Source: Slackia faecicanis
GTDB lineage: Bacteria > Actinomycetota > Coriobacteriia > Coriobacteriales > Eggerthellaceae
Length of the DNA: 64,000 nt
Assembly (NCBI RefSeq): GCF_003725295.1
Contig: NZ_QICB01000003.1
Coordinates: 186,001-250,000 of the forward strand
Reading direction: 5' to 3'
Both the position numbers and the translations under genes were made by a program. This document shows positions 44,331-53,525 of this stretch, in pieces. The stretch's first letter is position 1. Each line of letters begins with the position of its first letter. The notes under the pieces are model-generated. The model was not told where the DNA came from and made no database searches. It saw nothing but the letters and a program-made list of their open reading frames with translations.

Positions 44331-44822
44331 CTAACATCGCTGCAGCAAAGCGACGGCCTGAGCCGAAACGCCTTCTTCGCGGCCTTCGAACCCGAGACGC
44401 TCGGTCGTGGTGGCCTTCACGCCCACCGCGTCGACCGAAACGCCCATGGCGCGGGCCAGATTCTCGCGCATCGCATCGCGATGCGGGGAAAGCTTGGGAG
44501 CCTGCGCAGCCACCACGCTGTCCACGTCGACGATTTCGAAACCGAGCGAACGCACATGCTCGGCCACCTTCGACAGCAGCACGAGCGAATCGGCGCCCGC
44601 ATAGGCGGGGTCGGTGTCGGGGAACAGCTTGCCGATGTCGCCCGCGCGCGCCGCGCCGAGCAGCGCGTCGGAGATGGCGTGCGCCAGCACATCGGCATCG
44701 GAGTGGCCCAGAAGCCCCTGATGATGAGGGATTTCCACGCCGCCCAGAATGAACTTGCGGTCGGGCGCGAACGCGTGGACGTCGAAGCCCAGGCCGATGC
44801 GCATAGGAGAAACGTTGGTCAC
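44331..44822 (-). CDS. ispF: 2-C-methyl-D-erythritol 2,4-cyclodiphosphate synthase
   Basis: A 163-residue enzyme of the non-mevalonate isoprenoid pathway. The metal site DVHAF and the [18 protein letters not shown] motif are present, as is the C-terminal [17 protein letters not shown] signature. The start is a GTG with AGAGGA upstream; a possible ATG six codons later would lose little. It follows ispD by 25 bases, so these consecutive-pathway genes form an operon. Confidence 0.96.
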   Translation of the reverse strand: MTNVSPMRIGLGFDVHAFAPDRKFILGGVEIPHHQGLLGHSDADVLAHAISDALLGAARAGDIGKLFPDTDPAYAGADSLVLLSKVAEHVRSLGFEIVDVDSVVAAQAPKLSPHRDAMRENLARAMGVSVDAVGVKATTTERLGFEGREEGVSAQAVALLQRC

Positions 44823-44847
44823 GATGGTCCTCTCTTCGAAGAGCGGG

Positions 44848-45705
44848 CTATTTGTCGGCGGCGAGGCCGGCCGAATCGACCGCGGCCGAAAGCATCATGT
44901 AGTCTTCGGGAACGGTGAGCTTGATGTTGTCGCGCTTGCCCTCCACCACGAGGACCTTGCCGCCCAGGCGCTCGATCAGCGACGAGTCGTCGGTGCCCAC
45001 GAAGCCGTCGCGCAGCGCGGAGGCATGGGCGCGGCGGTACACGCCGCTGCGGAACACCTGCGGCGTCTGCGCGTTCCAGAACACGCGGCGGTCGGGCGTG
45101 CCCACGATGCAGCCGCCTTCGACCACCTTCAGCGTGTCCACCGCCGGCGTGGCCACAATGGCGCCGTCGGCGTCGACCATGCCCTTGAGCGTGTTGATTG
45201 TATGCGCGATCAGATCGGGAGACACGAGCGGACGGGCGCCGTCGTGCAAGATCACGTACTCGTATTCTTCGGGCACGAACTCCAGGCCCGAAAACGCGCT
45301 TTCCTGGCGCGAGCCGCCGGAGGGCGCCAGCACGAGCGGCGTGACGAACGAGAACGGGTCGATCGCGCGCTCTTTATATTCTTCGGCGCGATCCGAAGGG
45401 CACACCACCACGATCAGCCCGATATCTTCCACGGCGTCGAACGCCGCGATCGACCAGGCCAGAATGGGACGGCCCGCGATTTCGACGAGCTGCTTGCCGC
45501 CTTCGTGGCCGAAGCGCTCGCCCGAACCGCCCGCCAAGATGATGGCGGCCGTCTTGGGGCTTTTGCCCACCGTGCCCTTATAGCGCGAGGCGGAGGCCTC
45601 GGACGCATCGCCGCCGAGCGTCATGGCCGACGCGATATCGACCAGAACGGAAGGCAGAAAGACCGGGTCTTCGGGATATGCCTTGCTATCGTTGAAATCG
45701 CCCAT
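44848..45705 (-). CDS. ispD: 2-C-methyl-D-erythritol 4-phosphate cytidylyltransferase
   Basis: A 285-residue nucleotidyltransferase making CDP-methylerythritol. The catalytic loop [14 protein letters not shown] and the conserved segments [27 protein letters not shown] and [14 protein letters not shown] are typical of IspD. It has about 50 extra N-terminal residues before the first beta strand compared with most IspD proteins; the ATG at 45705 has GGAAGGGGAATC, so this extension appears genuine. It is the first gene of the ispD-ispF operon. Confidence 0.95.
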   Translation of the reverse strand: MGDFNDSKAYPEDPVFLPSVLVDIASAMTLGGDASEASASRYKGTVGKSPKTAAIILAGGSGERFGHEGGKQLVEIAGRPILAWSIAAFDAVEDIGLIVVVCPSDRAEEYKERAIDPFSFVTPLVLAPSGGSRQESAFSGLEFVPEEYEYVILHDGARPLVSPDLIAHTINTLKGMVDADGAIVATPAVDTLKVVEGGCIVGTPDRRVFWNAQTPQVFRSGVYRRAHASALRDGFVGTDDSSLIERLGGKVLVVEGKRDNIKLTVPEDYMMLSAAVDSAGLAADK

Positions 45706-45721
45706 GATTCCCCTTCCGTGA

Positions 45722-45757
45722 AAACACGCGGGGCGTCCGGCAGACAGACGCCCCGCG
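45722..45757 (-). terminator. terminator of clpC
   Basis: CGCGGGGCGTC pairs with GACGCCCCGCG around a nine-base loop, followed by TGTTTTC on the minus strand. Confidence 0.85.
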
Positions 45758-45789
45758 CACGGGCCCGAAGCCCGTATTGCTATGGTTGA

Positions 45790-48363
45790 CTAGTCGGCTG
45801 CTCCGCCGCTCGACACGCCGCCGGAACCGCCGGCGCCGGCATGTCCCAGATCGAACTGCGGAAGCAGCGATTCTGCTTCTCGTGCAATACTATCACGCTT
45901 TCGCGGCGCGGGAATCTCTCCCTCGCCGGGCGTGAACACGAGCTCGCCGTCCGCCAGGTCCACGTCGATGACCGAACCCGCGTGCCACTTGCCTTCCAGA
46001 ATCTGCTCGGCGATCGGATCTTCGAGCAGGCGCTGGATCGCGCGGCGCAGCGGACGGGCGCCCATCGAGGTATCGGTGCCCTCGTCGGCCACGTGCTCGC
46101 GCGCGGCGGGCGTCAGGTTGATGGTCATGTCCATGGCGATCAAGCGGTCGCGCAGGTCGGCCACCATAAGCTCGACGATGCGGCCGATCTGCTCGCGCGT
46201 CAGGCTCTTGAACACGATGATTTCATCCAGGCGGTTCAAGAACTCGGGGCGGAAGAGCTTCTTCATCTCGCTCATCACGCGACTCTTGATTTCCTTGTCG
46301 GACAGGCCGGCCTGGGAATCGGGCGTGAATCCGAGCGGCGCGCTCTGGGCGATTTCACGGGCGCCCACGTTGGACGTCATGATGATCACCGTGTTGCGGA
46401 AGTCCACCGAGCGGCCCTGGGCGTCGGTCAAGCGGCCCTCTTCGAGAATCTGCAGCAAGATGTTGAACACATCGGGATGCGCCTTCTCGATTTCGTCGAA
46501 CAGCACCACCGAATACGGACGCTGGCGAACCGCTTTGGTAAGCTGGCCGCCCTCGTCGAAGCCCACGTATCCCGGAGGCGAACCCACCAGGCGGCTGACG
46601 CTGTGCTTCTCCATGTATTCGGACATGTCGAAGGTGATGAGGGCCTCTTCGGAGCTGAACAGGAACTCGGCGAGCGCCTTGGAAAGCTCGGTCTTGCCCA
46701 CGCCCGAGGGGCCGAGGAAGATGAACGAGCCCGCGGGACGTTTCGGGTCTTTCAGGCCGCTGCGGGAACGGCGAATCGCCTTCGACAGCGCCGTGACGGC
46801 TTCCTCCTGGCCGATGATGCGCTCGTGCAAAACGCCTTCCATGCGCAGAAGCTTGTCGGTCTCGGCCTCGGTGAGGTTGCTCACCGGCACGCCCGTGGAC
46901 ATGCTTACCACGTCGGCGATTTCGGCCTCGGTGACTTCGGAGAGCTTGCGGTCGGCCTGCTCGGCGAACTTCTTCTCGGCCTCTTCGCGGCGGGCGACGA
47001 TGTCTTTCTCCTGGTCGCGCAGAGCGGCGGCGCGCTCGAAGTCCTGGCCGGAGATGGCCTCTTCCTTCTTGGTGCGCACGGAGCGCAGCTCGTCGTCGAT
47101 ATCGCGGATCTCGTCGGGCAGCACGCGGTTGCGGATGCGCATGCGGGCGCCGGCCTCGTCGAGCACGTCGATGGCCTTATCGGGCAGGAAACGGTCCTGG
47201 ATATAGCGATTCGACAGCGTGACCGCGGCATGCAGCGCCTCGTCGGAGAAGCGCACGTGATGGTGCGCCTCGTAGCGGTCGCGCAGGCCGTCCAGGATGC
47301 GCATCGACTGCTCTTCGTTGGGCTCGTTCACCATGATGGTCTGGAAGCGTCGCGCAAGCGCGGAGTCTTTCTCGAGGTGCTTGCGGTACTCCTCCACCGT
47401 GGTGGCGCCGATCACCTGGATTTCGCCGCGCGACAGGGGCGGCTTCAGAATGGCGGCCGCGTCGATCGAGCCTTCGGCGGAACCCGCGCCGATGATGGTA
47501 TGCATCTCGTCGATGAACAGGATGACGTCGCCTTCCTTGACGACCTCCTTGATCACCTTCTTCAGGCGCTCTTCGAATTCGCCGCGGTACTTCGAGCCCG
47601 CCACCAGGGCGGACACGTCGAGCGTCACCAGGCGCTTGCCGCGGATGATGTCGGGAACCTGGTCGGCCACGATCAGCTGCGCCAGGCCCTCGGCGACGGC
47701 GGTCTTACCGACGCCCGGCTCGCCGATCAGCAGCGGATTGTTCTTCTGGCGGCGCGAAAGCACCTGCATGACGCGCTCGATTTCGGCAGCGCGGCCGATC
47801 ACGGGATCGAGCTTGCCGTCGCGCGCCTTGGCGGTGAGGTCGGTGCCGAATTCCTCGAGCATGCCGGTATCGGACTGCTGCTGCTCGCCGCCGAAGAACG
47901 GCAGGCCGGCGGCGACCGGCGTGGGCTGGCCCACGAGGTCGTTCAGGGCGCCGCGCACCTTGTCGGCGGACACGCCCATCTTCTTCAGCGCGTCGATCGC
48001 GCCGCCCTCCTCTTCGCGGATGATGCCGAGCAGCAGATGCTCGGTGGAAATATAGCTCTGCCCCATCTGCATGGCCTCGCGCAGCGAGGTTTCCAGGATG
48101 CGCTTGACTCGCGGGCTGAAGGACAGATGCGCCGCAGGCTGCTCCGTCTTCGTGGCCTCGCTCATCGCGCGCACGGCTTCATGCGCGCCTTCGTAGGTCA
48201 CGCCGACATGCTCGAGCGCCTGGGCGGCCATGCCCTCGGGCTCTTTCGCAAGGCCGAGCAGCAGATGCTCGCTGCCCACGTGGGGCTGGCTCAATGCGCG
48301 CGCCTCCTCCTGGGCAAGCACGAGCACGTGGCGCGCCTTGTCGGTGAATTTTTCGAATGCCAT
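45790..48363 (-). CDS. clpC: ATP-dependent Clp protease ATPase subunit ClpC
   Basis: An 857-residue Hsp100 unfoldase that feeds substrates to ClpP. It has the N-terminal double Clp repeat (about 1-145), AAA1 with Walker A GEPGVGKT, a UVR motif ([18 protein letters not shown]) in the middle domain as in ClpC rather than ClpB, AAA2 with Walker A GPSGVGKT, and a C-terminal D2-small domain. The ATG at 48363 follows ACGGGACC. The tail is Gly/Ser-rich. Transcription starts at a promoter overlapped by a CIRCE-like repeat. Confidence 0.96.
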   Translation of the reverse strand: MAFEKFTDKARHVLVLAQEEARALSQPHVGSEHLLLGLAKEPEGMAAQALEHVGVTYEGAHEAVRAMSEATKTEQPAAHLSFSPRVKRILETSLREAMQMGQSYISTEHLLLGIIREEEGGAIDALKKMGVSADKVRGALNDLVGQPTPVAAGLPFFGGEQQQSDTGMLEEFGTDLTAKARDGKLDPVIGRAAEIERVMQVLSRRQKNNPLLIGEPGVGKTAVAEGLAQLIVADQVPDIIRGKRLVTLDVSALVAGSKYRGEFEERLKKVIKEVVKEGDVILFIDEMHTIIGAGSAEGSIDAAAILKPPLSRGEIQVIGATTVEEYRKHLEKDSALARRFQTIMVNEPNEEQSMRILDGLRDRYEAHHHVRFSDEALHAAVTLSNRYIQDRFLPDKAIDVLDEAGARMRIRNRVLPDEIRDIDDELRSVRTKKEEAISGQDFERAAALRDQEKDIVARREEAEKKFAEQADRKLSEVTEAEIADVVSMSTGVPVSNLTEAETDKLLRMEGVLHERIIGQEEAVTALSKAIRRSRSGLKDPKRPAGSFIFLGPSGVGKTELSKALAEFLFSSEEALITFDMSEYMEKHSVSRLVGSPPGYVGFDEGGQLTKAVRQRPYSVVLFDEIEKAHPDVFNILLQILEEGRLTDAQGRSVDFRNTVIIMTSNVGAREIAQSAPLGFTPDSQAGLSDKEIKSRVMSEMKKLFRPEFLNRLDEIIVFKSLTREQIGRIVELMVADLRDRLIAMDMTINLTPAAREHVADEGTDTSMGARPLRRAIQRLLEDPIAEQILEGKWHAGSVIDVDLADGELVFTPGEGEIPAPRKRDSIAREAESLLPQFDLGHAGAGGSGGVSSGGAAD

Positions 48364-48468
48364 AAAAGGTCCCGTTTCTCAAAGGTGACGACGCCCCGCG
48401 GCCCGAACGATCGGCCCCGCGCGGACGCGCCGGTCTTACAAACAGTACTCCAACGTATTTTGCGAACA

Positions 48469-48498
48469 ATCCTAGCACTCATGAAAAACGAGTGCCAA
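48469..48498 (-). promoter_or_regulatory. clpC promoter overlapped by CIRCE-like operator
   Basis: On the minus strand, -35 TTGGCA (48493-48498) and -10 TAGGAT (48469-48474) are 18 bases apart. Between and overlapping them is TAGCACTC-N9-GAGTGCCA (48473-48497), a near-consensus CIRCE repeat (TTAGCACTC-N9-GAGTGCTAA), the HrcA binding site. The start would be near 48462, giving a leader of about 100 bases. Confidence 0.85.
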
Positions 48499-48564
48499 GG
48501 TGCAAGGCCCCCGGTGCCGTTTCGTTACATCGCATCCACACGCTTCACGCACGGCGCCTATACG

Positions 48565-48595
48565 AAAAAGGCCCGACTCAAAGAGTCGGACCCTT
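48565..48595 (-). terminator. intrinsic terminator of lysS
   Basis: GGTCCGACTC pairs with GAGTCGGGCC (one mismatch) across a TTT loop, followed by TTTTTCG on the minus strand. Confidence 0.88.
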
Positions 48596-48615
48596 CGAAA
48601 ACAGCTCGATGCGCC

Positions 48616-48745
48616 GCCTGCCTCCACCCTGGTCGCCGCAGCGCAGGCAAGTGCGAATCCGACGGAGCGAATCGTCGCGAACGAGGAGCGCCGCGTACTT
48701 CGCTACGCAAGCGACGAGTGAACGGCGAGGCGCCCGTCCGATTCG
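48616..48745 (-). other. structured 3' region of the lysS transcript
   Basis: Between the lysS stop and its terminator lie nested pairings: CGAATCCGACGG (48654-48665) with CCGTCCGATTCG (48734-48745, one mismatch), TCGTCGC with GCGACGA (48672-48678, 48711-48717) and GCGTA with TACGC (48693-48697, 48704-48708). A separate GCCTGC/GCAGGC stem lies at 48616-48648. No gene is seen here. It could be a structured 3' UTR or small RNA, or chance pairing in GC-rich DNA. Confidence 0.35.
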
Positions 48746-48766
48746 TCCGCAGCCGGCCGACGCAAC

Positions 48767-50749
48767 TTAATACAGCTTAGCGCCGGCGGGAATCGCGGAA
48801 TCAAGCATGAGCAGATTCAGGCGCTCCTCGCCCGCTTCCTCATGGATGGCGGAAAGCAGCATGCCGCAAGAATCGATGCCCATCATCTTGCGCGGAGGCA
48901 GGTTGGTGATGGCCACGAGCGTCTTGCCCACCAGGTCTTCGGGCTCGTAGTACGGGTGGATGCCGGAGAGGATCGTGCGGTCTTCGCCGGTGCCGTCGTC
49001 GAGAGTGAACTGCAGCAGCTTCTTGCTCTTCGGAACGGCGATGCACTCCTTCACCTTCACCGCGCGGAAGTCGGACTTGCTGAACGTCTCGAAGTCGACC
49101 TCGTCGGCGAACAGGGGCTCCACGGCCACCTTGGAGAAGTCGATCGTCGGAACCTTGTTGGGCGCGTAGATGCCGGCAGCGGCCTGCTCGTCGGAAGCGG
49201 TCTGGCCGCCCTGCTGGGCGCCGAGCTTCTTCTTGCCTTCGGGGCGCATGTGCGGGAACAGCAGCACGTCGCGGATGCTGGCGGAGTTGGTCAGCAGCAT
49301 GACCACGCGGTCGATGCCGATGCCGATGCCGCCCGCGGGAGGCATGCCGTACTCGAGGGCGCGCACGTAGTCCTCGTCGTATTCCATGGCCTCGTCGTCG
49401 CCTTCGGCCTTCTCCTCCATCTGGCGGGCGAAGCGCTCGGCCTGGTCGACCGGGTCGTTGAGCTCGGAGAACGCGTTGGCGTACTCATGGCCGGCGATGA
49501 CCAGCTCGAAGCGGTGCGTCAGGCGCGGGTCTTCCTCGTTGCGCTTGGCCAGCGGGGAAACCTCCACCGGGTAATCGCAGACGAAGGTGGGGTTCACGAT
49601 GGAATCCTCGCCGATTTCGTCGTAGATCTCGGCGATGATCTTGCCCGGGCCCCAGTCCTGCTTGACCTCGATGCCATGCTTGGCGGCATGGGCGGCAAGC
49701 TCTTCGACCGGCGTGTCCATGGTCACTTCGACACCCAAGACGTCGGAGACGATTTCGGTCATCGGACGGCTCGGCCATGCGCCGAACAGGTCGATTTCCT
49801 GGTCCTGGTACAGAATGGTTCCCTCCAGGCCCACGGCGCGCGCGGCGGCCTTGATGACGCCCTCGGCGAGCTCCTTCATGCCCTCGAGGTCGGAGTAGGC
49901 GCGATAGGCCTCCATGGTGGTGAACTCGGGGTTGTGCGTGAGGTCCATGCCCTCGTTGCGGAAGATGCGGCCGATTTCGAACACGCGCTCGAAGCCGCCG
50001 ACCAACAGGCGCTTCAGGTGCAGCTCGGTGGCGATGCGCAGATAGCACTCCTGGTCGAGCGCGTTGAAGTGCGTGATGAACGGCTTCGCGGTGGCGCCGC
50101 CCTGAATGGTCTGCAGGATGGGCGTCTCGACCTCCATGTAGCCGTCGTCTTCCATGTAGCGGCGGAAGGCGGACAGGATGGCGGAACGCTTGCGGAAGGT
50201 GTCGCGGACGTCTTCGTTGACGATCAGGTCGACGTAGCGCTGGCGATAACGCGTCTCTTTGTCGGACAGGCCGTGGAACTTCTCGGGAAGCGGACGGACC
50301 GCCTTGGAGAGCAGCACGATCTCACGCGGAGCGATGGACAGCTGGCCGCGCTGGGTGCGCACCACGATGCCTTCGACGTTGACGATATCGCCCAGGTCGA
50401 GACGGCCGAGCAGGTCCCAATCGGACTCGGACATGTCGTTGATGCGGCAGAACAGCTGGATGTCGGCAGAGGGGTCGCGCAGCACCACGAAGACGATCTT
50501 GCCCTGGCCGCGCTTCGCGATGACGCGGCCGCCGATCTTCACGACGTCTTCGGTGTTCTCGCCGGCGGCCAGCTCGGCGTATTTCGCCTCGATGTCGGCC
50601 GCGTAATGGGTGATTTCGGAATGTTCCGGATACGGATTCGTGCCGGCATCGATGTACGCCACGCGCGTGGCGAGGCGACGGGCGCGCTCGTCGTTAAGCG
50701 TGCCGTCGTCCACAATGGCCTGCTCGTTTTCGGGAGTGGTTTCGCTCAT
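48767..50749 (-). CDS. lysS: lysyl-tRNA synthetase with C-terminal tRNA-binding domain
   Basis: A 660-residue class II synthetase. The OB-fold anticodon-binding domain (about 65-160) precedes the catalytic core, with motif 2 FEIGRIFRNEGMDLTHNPEFT and motif 3 GGIGIGIDRVVMLL. It is some 150 residues longer than usual LysRS. After a linker the last about 110 residues (FSKSDFRAVKVKECI, then LSGIHPYYEPEDLVGKTL and NLPPRKMMGIDSCGMLLSA) form an EMAP/Trbp111-like tRNA-binding domain normally fused to MetRS. The ATG at 50749 has GAAGGATG. The added domain probably increases tRNA affinity. Confidence 0.95.
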   Translation of the reverse strand: MSETTPENEQAIVDDGTLNDERARRLATRVAYIDAGTNPYPEHSEITHYAADIEAKYAELAAGENTEDVVKIGGRVIAKRGQGKIVFVVLRDPSADIQLFCRINDMSESDWDLLGRLDLGDIVNVEGIVVRTQRGQLSIAPREIVLLSKAVRPLPEKFHGLSDKETRYRQRYVDLIVNEDVRDTFRKRSAILSAFRRYMEDDGYMEVETPILQTIQGGATAKPFITHFNALDQECYLRIATELHLKRLLVGGFERVFEIGRIFRNEGMDLTHNPEFTTMEAYRAYSDLEGMKELAEGVIKAAARAVGLEGTILYQDQEIDLFGAWPSRPMTEIVSDVLGVEVTMDTPVEELAAHAAKHGIEVKQDWGPGKIIAEIYDEIGEDSIVNPTFVCDYPVEVSPLAKRNEEDPRLTHRFELVIAGHEYANAFSELNDPVDQAERFARQMEEKAEGDDEAMEYDEDYVRALEYGMPPAGGIGIGIDRVVMLLTNSASIRDVLLFPHMRPEGKKKLGAQQGGQTASDEQAAAGIYAPNKVPTIDFSKVAVEPLFADEVDFETFSKSDFRAVKVKECIAVPKSKKLLQFTLDDGTGEDRTILSGIHPYYEPEDLVGKTLVAITNLPPRKMMGIDSCGMLLSAIHEEAGEERLNLLMLDSAIPAGAKLY

Positions 50750-50801
50750 CTGGCATCCTTCGTCGACTGGTATAGAAACGGTTCGTTCGAACATCAATGG
50801 G

Positions 50802-50829
50802 ATTCTAACGTATAACGCCGCGCTTTCAC
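50802..50829 (-). promoter_or_regulatory. lysS candidate promoter
   Basis: -10 TAGAAT (50802-50807) and -35 GTGAAA (50824-50829) with a 16-base spacer on the minus strand, about 50 bases before the lysS ATG. Confidence 0.45.
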
Positions 50830-50860
50830 GACGGGCGCCTCATTATCGCAAATACGGCAA

Positions 50861-50920
50861 GAGCCAGCCGCCCTTCCGCGCCTTCCCGGGAAGCGGGGGC
50901 GCGGAAAAAGCGGCTGGCTC
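50861..50920 (-). terminator. long inverted repeat after greA
   Basis: GAGCCAGCCGC pairs perfectly with GCGGCTGGCTC over a 38-base insert that itself contains a CCGCGCC/GGCGCGG stem. T-rich signal after it is weak. It begins 28 bases past the greA stop and likely ends that transcript. Confidence 0.6.
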
Positions 50921-50947
50921 GCTGAGATGCAAAAAGCAGATCGGCTG

Positions 50948-51415
50948 CTACTGCTCGATCCTGACGATGGTCATCTCGACCTCGCGACCGGTGGGACCGG
51001 TGGTGGTGATGACGTCGTCCTTCTTATGGCCGAGAAGCGCAGCGCCCACGGGGCTCTCGTTCGAGATCTTGCCGGAGGCGACGTCGGCCTCGGCGCCGCC
51101 CACGATGGTGAAGGTGCGCTCGCGACCGCCCATGTTCACGACCACGGTGCTGCCGACGTTCACGCGGGAAGAGCGCTTGGGAACGGCGACGACGGTGGCC
51201 TCGGACAAGATCTGGTTGATCTCGGCAATGCGGGCCTCGACCATGCCCTGCTCGTTTTTCGCGTCGTCGTACTCGGAGTTCTCGGAAATGTCGCCGAACT
51301 CGCGCGCGACCTTGATGCGCTCGCCCACCTCGGCGCGCTTTTCGTTCTCGAGATAGTGCAGTTCCTTCTCGAGCTTCTCTTTTCCTTCGGGAGTGAGGAT
51401 GTACTCGTTCGCCAT
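50948..51415 (-). CDS. greA: transcription elongation factor GreA
   Basis: A 155-residue factor that rescues backtracked RNA polymerase by stimulating transcript cleavage. The N-terminal coiled coil has the acidic tip EFGDISENSEYDDAK, and the C-terminal FKBP-like domain ends with the conserved SPVGAALLGHKKDD segment. The ATG at 51415 has CAGGTG upstream. It appears monocistronic between lysS and tatA. Confidence 0.96.
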   Translation of the reverse strand: MANEYILTPEGKEKLEKELHYLENEKRAEVGERIKVAREFGDISENSEYDDAKNEQGMVEARIAEINQILSEATVVAVPKRSSRVNVGSTVVVNMGGRERTFTIVGGAEADVASGKISNESPVGAALLGHKKDDVITTTGPTGREVEMTIVRIEQ

Positions 51416-51470
51416 CGCGCAACACCTGACCTAGAACTCGCGCGCTCTGCGGCGCGCTTTGCTGACTAAA

Positions 51471-51508
51471 TTAAAAAACGGTATGCCGACAACCGCAGGC
51501 ATACCGTT
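51471..51508 (-). terminator. intrinsic terminator of tatA
   Basis: A perfect 11-bp stem AACGGTATGCC / GGCATACCGTT is followed by TTTTTTAA on the minus strand. Confidence 0.92.
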
Positions 51509-51529
51509 CGAATGCAAGATTCTTCGAGA

Positions 51530-51805
51530 CTATTCCTCGTCGGAATCGGCCGCGTTCGCGGTGGTCTTCTTGGCAGAAGAAGCAACCTTCTTTTTACGAA
51601 CGGGCTTCTCTTCGACCTCTTCCTCGTCTTCGTCGTCGAGGTCTTCGATTTCCTTCTTCTTGCCGCCGCCCATGCCGTCACGCAGATTCTTCACCGTGCG
51701 GCCAAGCGCGCTACCGAGCTTGGGAAGGTTCTTCGGTCCGAAGATAAGAAGGGCAACAGCAAGGATGATAAGGAGTTCGGGCACGCCGAGTCCAAAAATT
51801 TTCAT
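51530..51805 (-). CDS. tatA: Sec-independent translocase protein TatA
   Basis: A 91-residue TatA/B-type protein. One N-terminal transmembrane helix (VPELLIILAVALLIFGPKNLP) is followed by an amphipathic helix (KLGSALGRTVKNLRDGM) and a highly charged Glu/Asp/Lys tail. It forms the protein-conducting part of the Tat system needed by the two RR-signal molybdoenzymes and the NlpC/P60 protein in this window. The ATG at 51805 has GGAGGAACAC. No tatC is present nearby. TatA is favoured over TatB by the short length and FGP motif. Confidence 0.92.
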   Translation of the reverse strand: MKIFGLGVPELLIILAVALLIFGPKNLPKLGSALGRTVKNLRDGMGGGKKKEIEDLDDEDEEEVEEKPVRKKKVASSAKKTTANAADSDEE

Positions 51806-51867
51806 GTGTTCCTCCGTGATATCGCCCGTAGAAACGACCGGGCATTCGATTGCGTTCGCGAAAAAGA

Positions 51868-51945
51868 TGGTCGGGACGACAGGATTTGAACCTGCGGCCT
51901 CTGCGTCCCGAACGCAGCGCTCTACCAAGCTGAGCCACGTCCCGA
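51868..51945 (-). tRNA. tRNA-Pro (CGG)
   Basis: A complete cloverleaf read on the minus strand: acceptor TCGGGAC/GTCCCGA, D-arm GGCTC...GAGC, anticodon stem CTGCG/CGCAG with loop TTCGGGA (anticodon CGG), T-arm GCAGG TTCAAAT CCTGT, and an encoded CCA end. Confidence 0.93.
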
Positions 51946-52058
51946 CATATCGCAAACAGCGCGCTTTATTCTAGCACACTTCCGAAAAAAGCAAAGAGGT
52001 TTTTTCAATCTTCTTGAGGAAAGATCTTTCGTCCGCTTTTCGAGCCGAAAGGCGGACG

Positions 52059-52086
52059 AAAGCGGGCACGCCGAAGCATGCCCGCC
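52059..52086 (-). terminator. terminator of the NlpC/P60 gene
   Basis: GCGGGCATGC pairs with GCGTGCCCGC (one G-T pair) around a TTCG loop, followed by TTTCG. A second 11-bp stem (CTTTCGTCCGC/GCGGACGAAAG) lies just beyond. Confidence 0.75.
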
Positions 52087-52102
52087 CGAAAATCGATAGA
52101 CG

Positions 52103-53368
52103 CTACCAGCGCAGCGCGCAGTAGAACTGGCGGTAGGACGAATAGCACACCACCTGACCCGGCTGCGGCGCGTGAATGTAGCTTCCGCCGCCGGCTGCGG
52201 CGCAAATGCCCACGTGGCCGCCCGTATACAGGACGTCGCCAGGCTGCGCCTGGCCGAGCGAAAGCACATAGCGCGCAGAGGCGTACTGGGCGCCCGTGGT
52301 GCGGCCGATGCTGTAGCCGGTCGCGCTGTAGCAATAGCTGGTCAGGCCGGAGCAGTCCAAACCGACGCCCGGCGTGGAGCCGCCCCAGACGTAAGGAACG
52401 CCGAGCTGGGTCTGAGCCACGCCCAGAGCCGCCGTGTTGGGAACGCCGCCGCCCGAGGACGAGCCGCCGCCGTTGGAGGAAGACCCGCCCGAGGACGAGC
52501 CGCCGGACGAAGAGCCTCCGTTGTCGGAAGACCCGCCGTTGCCGCCGTTGGACGACGAACCGCCCGTGCTGCCGCCGTTGGAGGCGGAGCCGCCGGCATT
52601 GCCGCTATTGGAGGAGCCTCCGTTGGAAGAAGAGCCGCCGGCATTGCCGCCCGAAGGCCGGGCCGCCTGCTGCTCGGCGCGCTGCTGCTCCTGGAACTTG
52701 GCTGCCTCTTCGGCGGCCTTGGCCTCGGCAGCAGCCTCCTGCTCCTGCTTGACCAGGGCTGCGACCTCGGCGTCGAGGGAATCAACCTCGGCCTGGTACT
52801 GCGCGACCAGTGCTTCGGCCTCGGTCTTGATGGCCGAAGCCTCGTCCATCTTCGCCTTGGCGGTATCGGCCTGGGAGGCGTATTCGACGCGCTGAGCCTC
52901 GTTGTCTTCGCGCAGCGTCTTGGTTTCGGAAACGAGCTTGGCATCGTTGTCGTTCAGCGTCTCGAGCGAATCCCAGTTCTTCAGGAAGTCGTCGAACGAC
53001 GCCGATCCGAGCAGGATGTCGAGGAACGTGGTCTGGCCGTTGCGGTACATGCTACGTGCGCGGTCGCCGAGGCGACCCTGCAGCTCGCCGATACGAACGT
53101 TGTTCTCGTCGATCTTGGTCTGCGCCTCGTCCATCTTCGCCTTGGCGACATCATGCTCTTCGAGAGCGGTATAGTAATCGTCGGAAGCCTTGGAAAGCCT
53201 CGACTGCATATCGTCAAGCTTGACACGCACGGCGTCGGCCTCGGCCTGCTTGTCGGCAGACGTGGGCTCGGCGAATGCAATGCTCGGCACGGCCAGGGAA
53301 ACGGCGCCGAAAGCGGCTGCGCCTCCCACGAACGCGCGCCTCGTCAGATGCATTTTCTGCTCAGCCAT
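52103..53368 (-). CDS. Tat-exported NlpC/P60 peptidoglycan hydrolase
   Basis: A 421-residue exported cell-wall hydrolase. A twin-arginine signal (LTRRAFVGG) precedes a coiled coil (about 35-215) and a Gly/Ser/Asn-rich low-complexity linker (about 225-305). The C-terminal NlpC/P60 cysteine peptidase domain (about 310-421) has the catalytic Cys in GLDCSGLT, the His in GGHVGIC and the third polar residue in YIHAP. Such enzymes cut the D-Glu-diamino acid bond of peptidoglycan stems. The ATG has AGAAGGAG. The architecture parallels the coiled-coil/RlpA-like protein at 19869-20990. Confidence 0.93.
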   Translation of the reverse strand: MAEQKMHLTRRAFVGGAAAFGAVSLAVPSIAFAEPTSADKQAEADAVRVKLDDMQSRLSKASDDYYTALEEHDVAKAKMDEAQTKIDENNVRIGELQGRLGDRARSMYRNGQTTFLDILLGSASFDDFLKNWDSLETLNDNDAKLVSETKTLREDNEAQRVEYASQADTAKAKMDEASAIKTEAEALVAQYQAEVDSLDAEVAALVKQEQEAAAEAKAAEEAAKFQEQQRAEQQAARPSGGNAGGSSSNGGSSNSGNAGGSASNGGSTGGSSSNGGNGGSSDNGGSSSGGSSSGGSSSNGGGSSSGGGVPNTAALGVAQTQLGVPYVWGGSTPGVGLDCSGLTSYCYSATGYSIGRTTGAQYASARYVLSLGQAQPGDVLYTGGHVGICAAAGGGSYIHAPQPGQVVCYSSYRQFYCALRW

Positions 53369-53525
53369 ACAAGCTCCTTCTGTTGGATCGATCCTTTTCT
53401 AAAGGTCTCATAAAGCGTAACCATAGCAAAAAACCCTGCGCTCAATGCCGTGAAAGGCGCTCGTACACATACGGGCATCATAAGGCTTCCACATGAAGAA
53501 AGAAACGGCGCGGCCCCGAAACCTC

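Noticed and set aside
52434-52680. Tandem DNA repeats as a separate element
   Set aside because: The repeated Gly/Ser/Asn codons are the low-complexity linker of the NlpC/P60 protein, not an independent repeat array.
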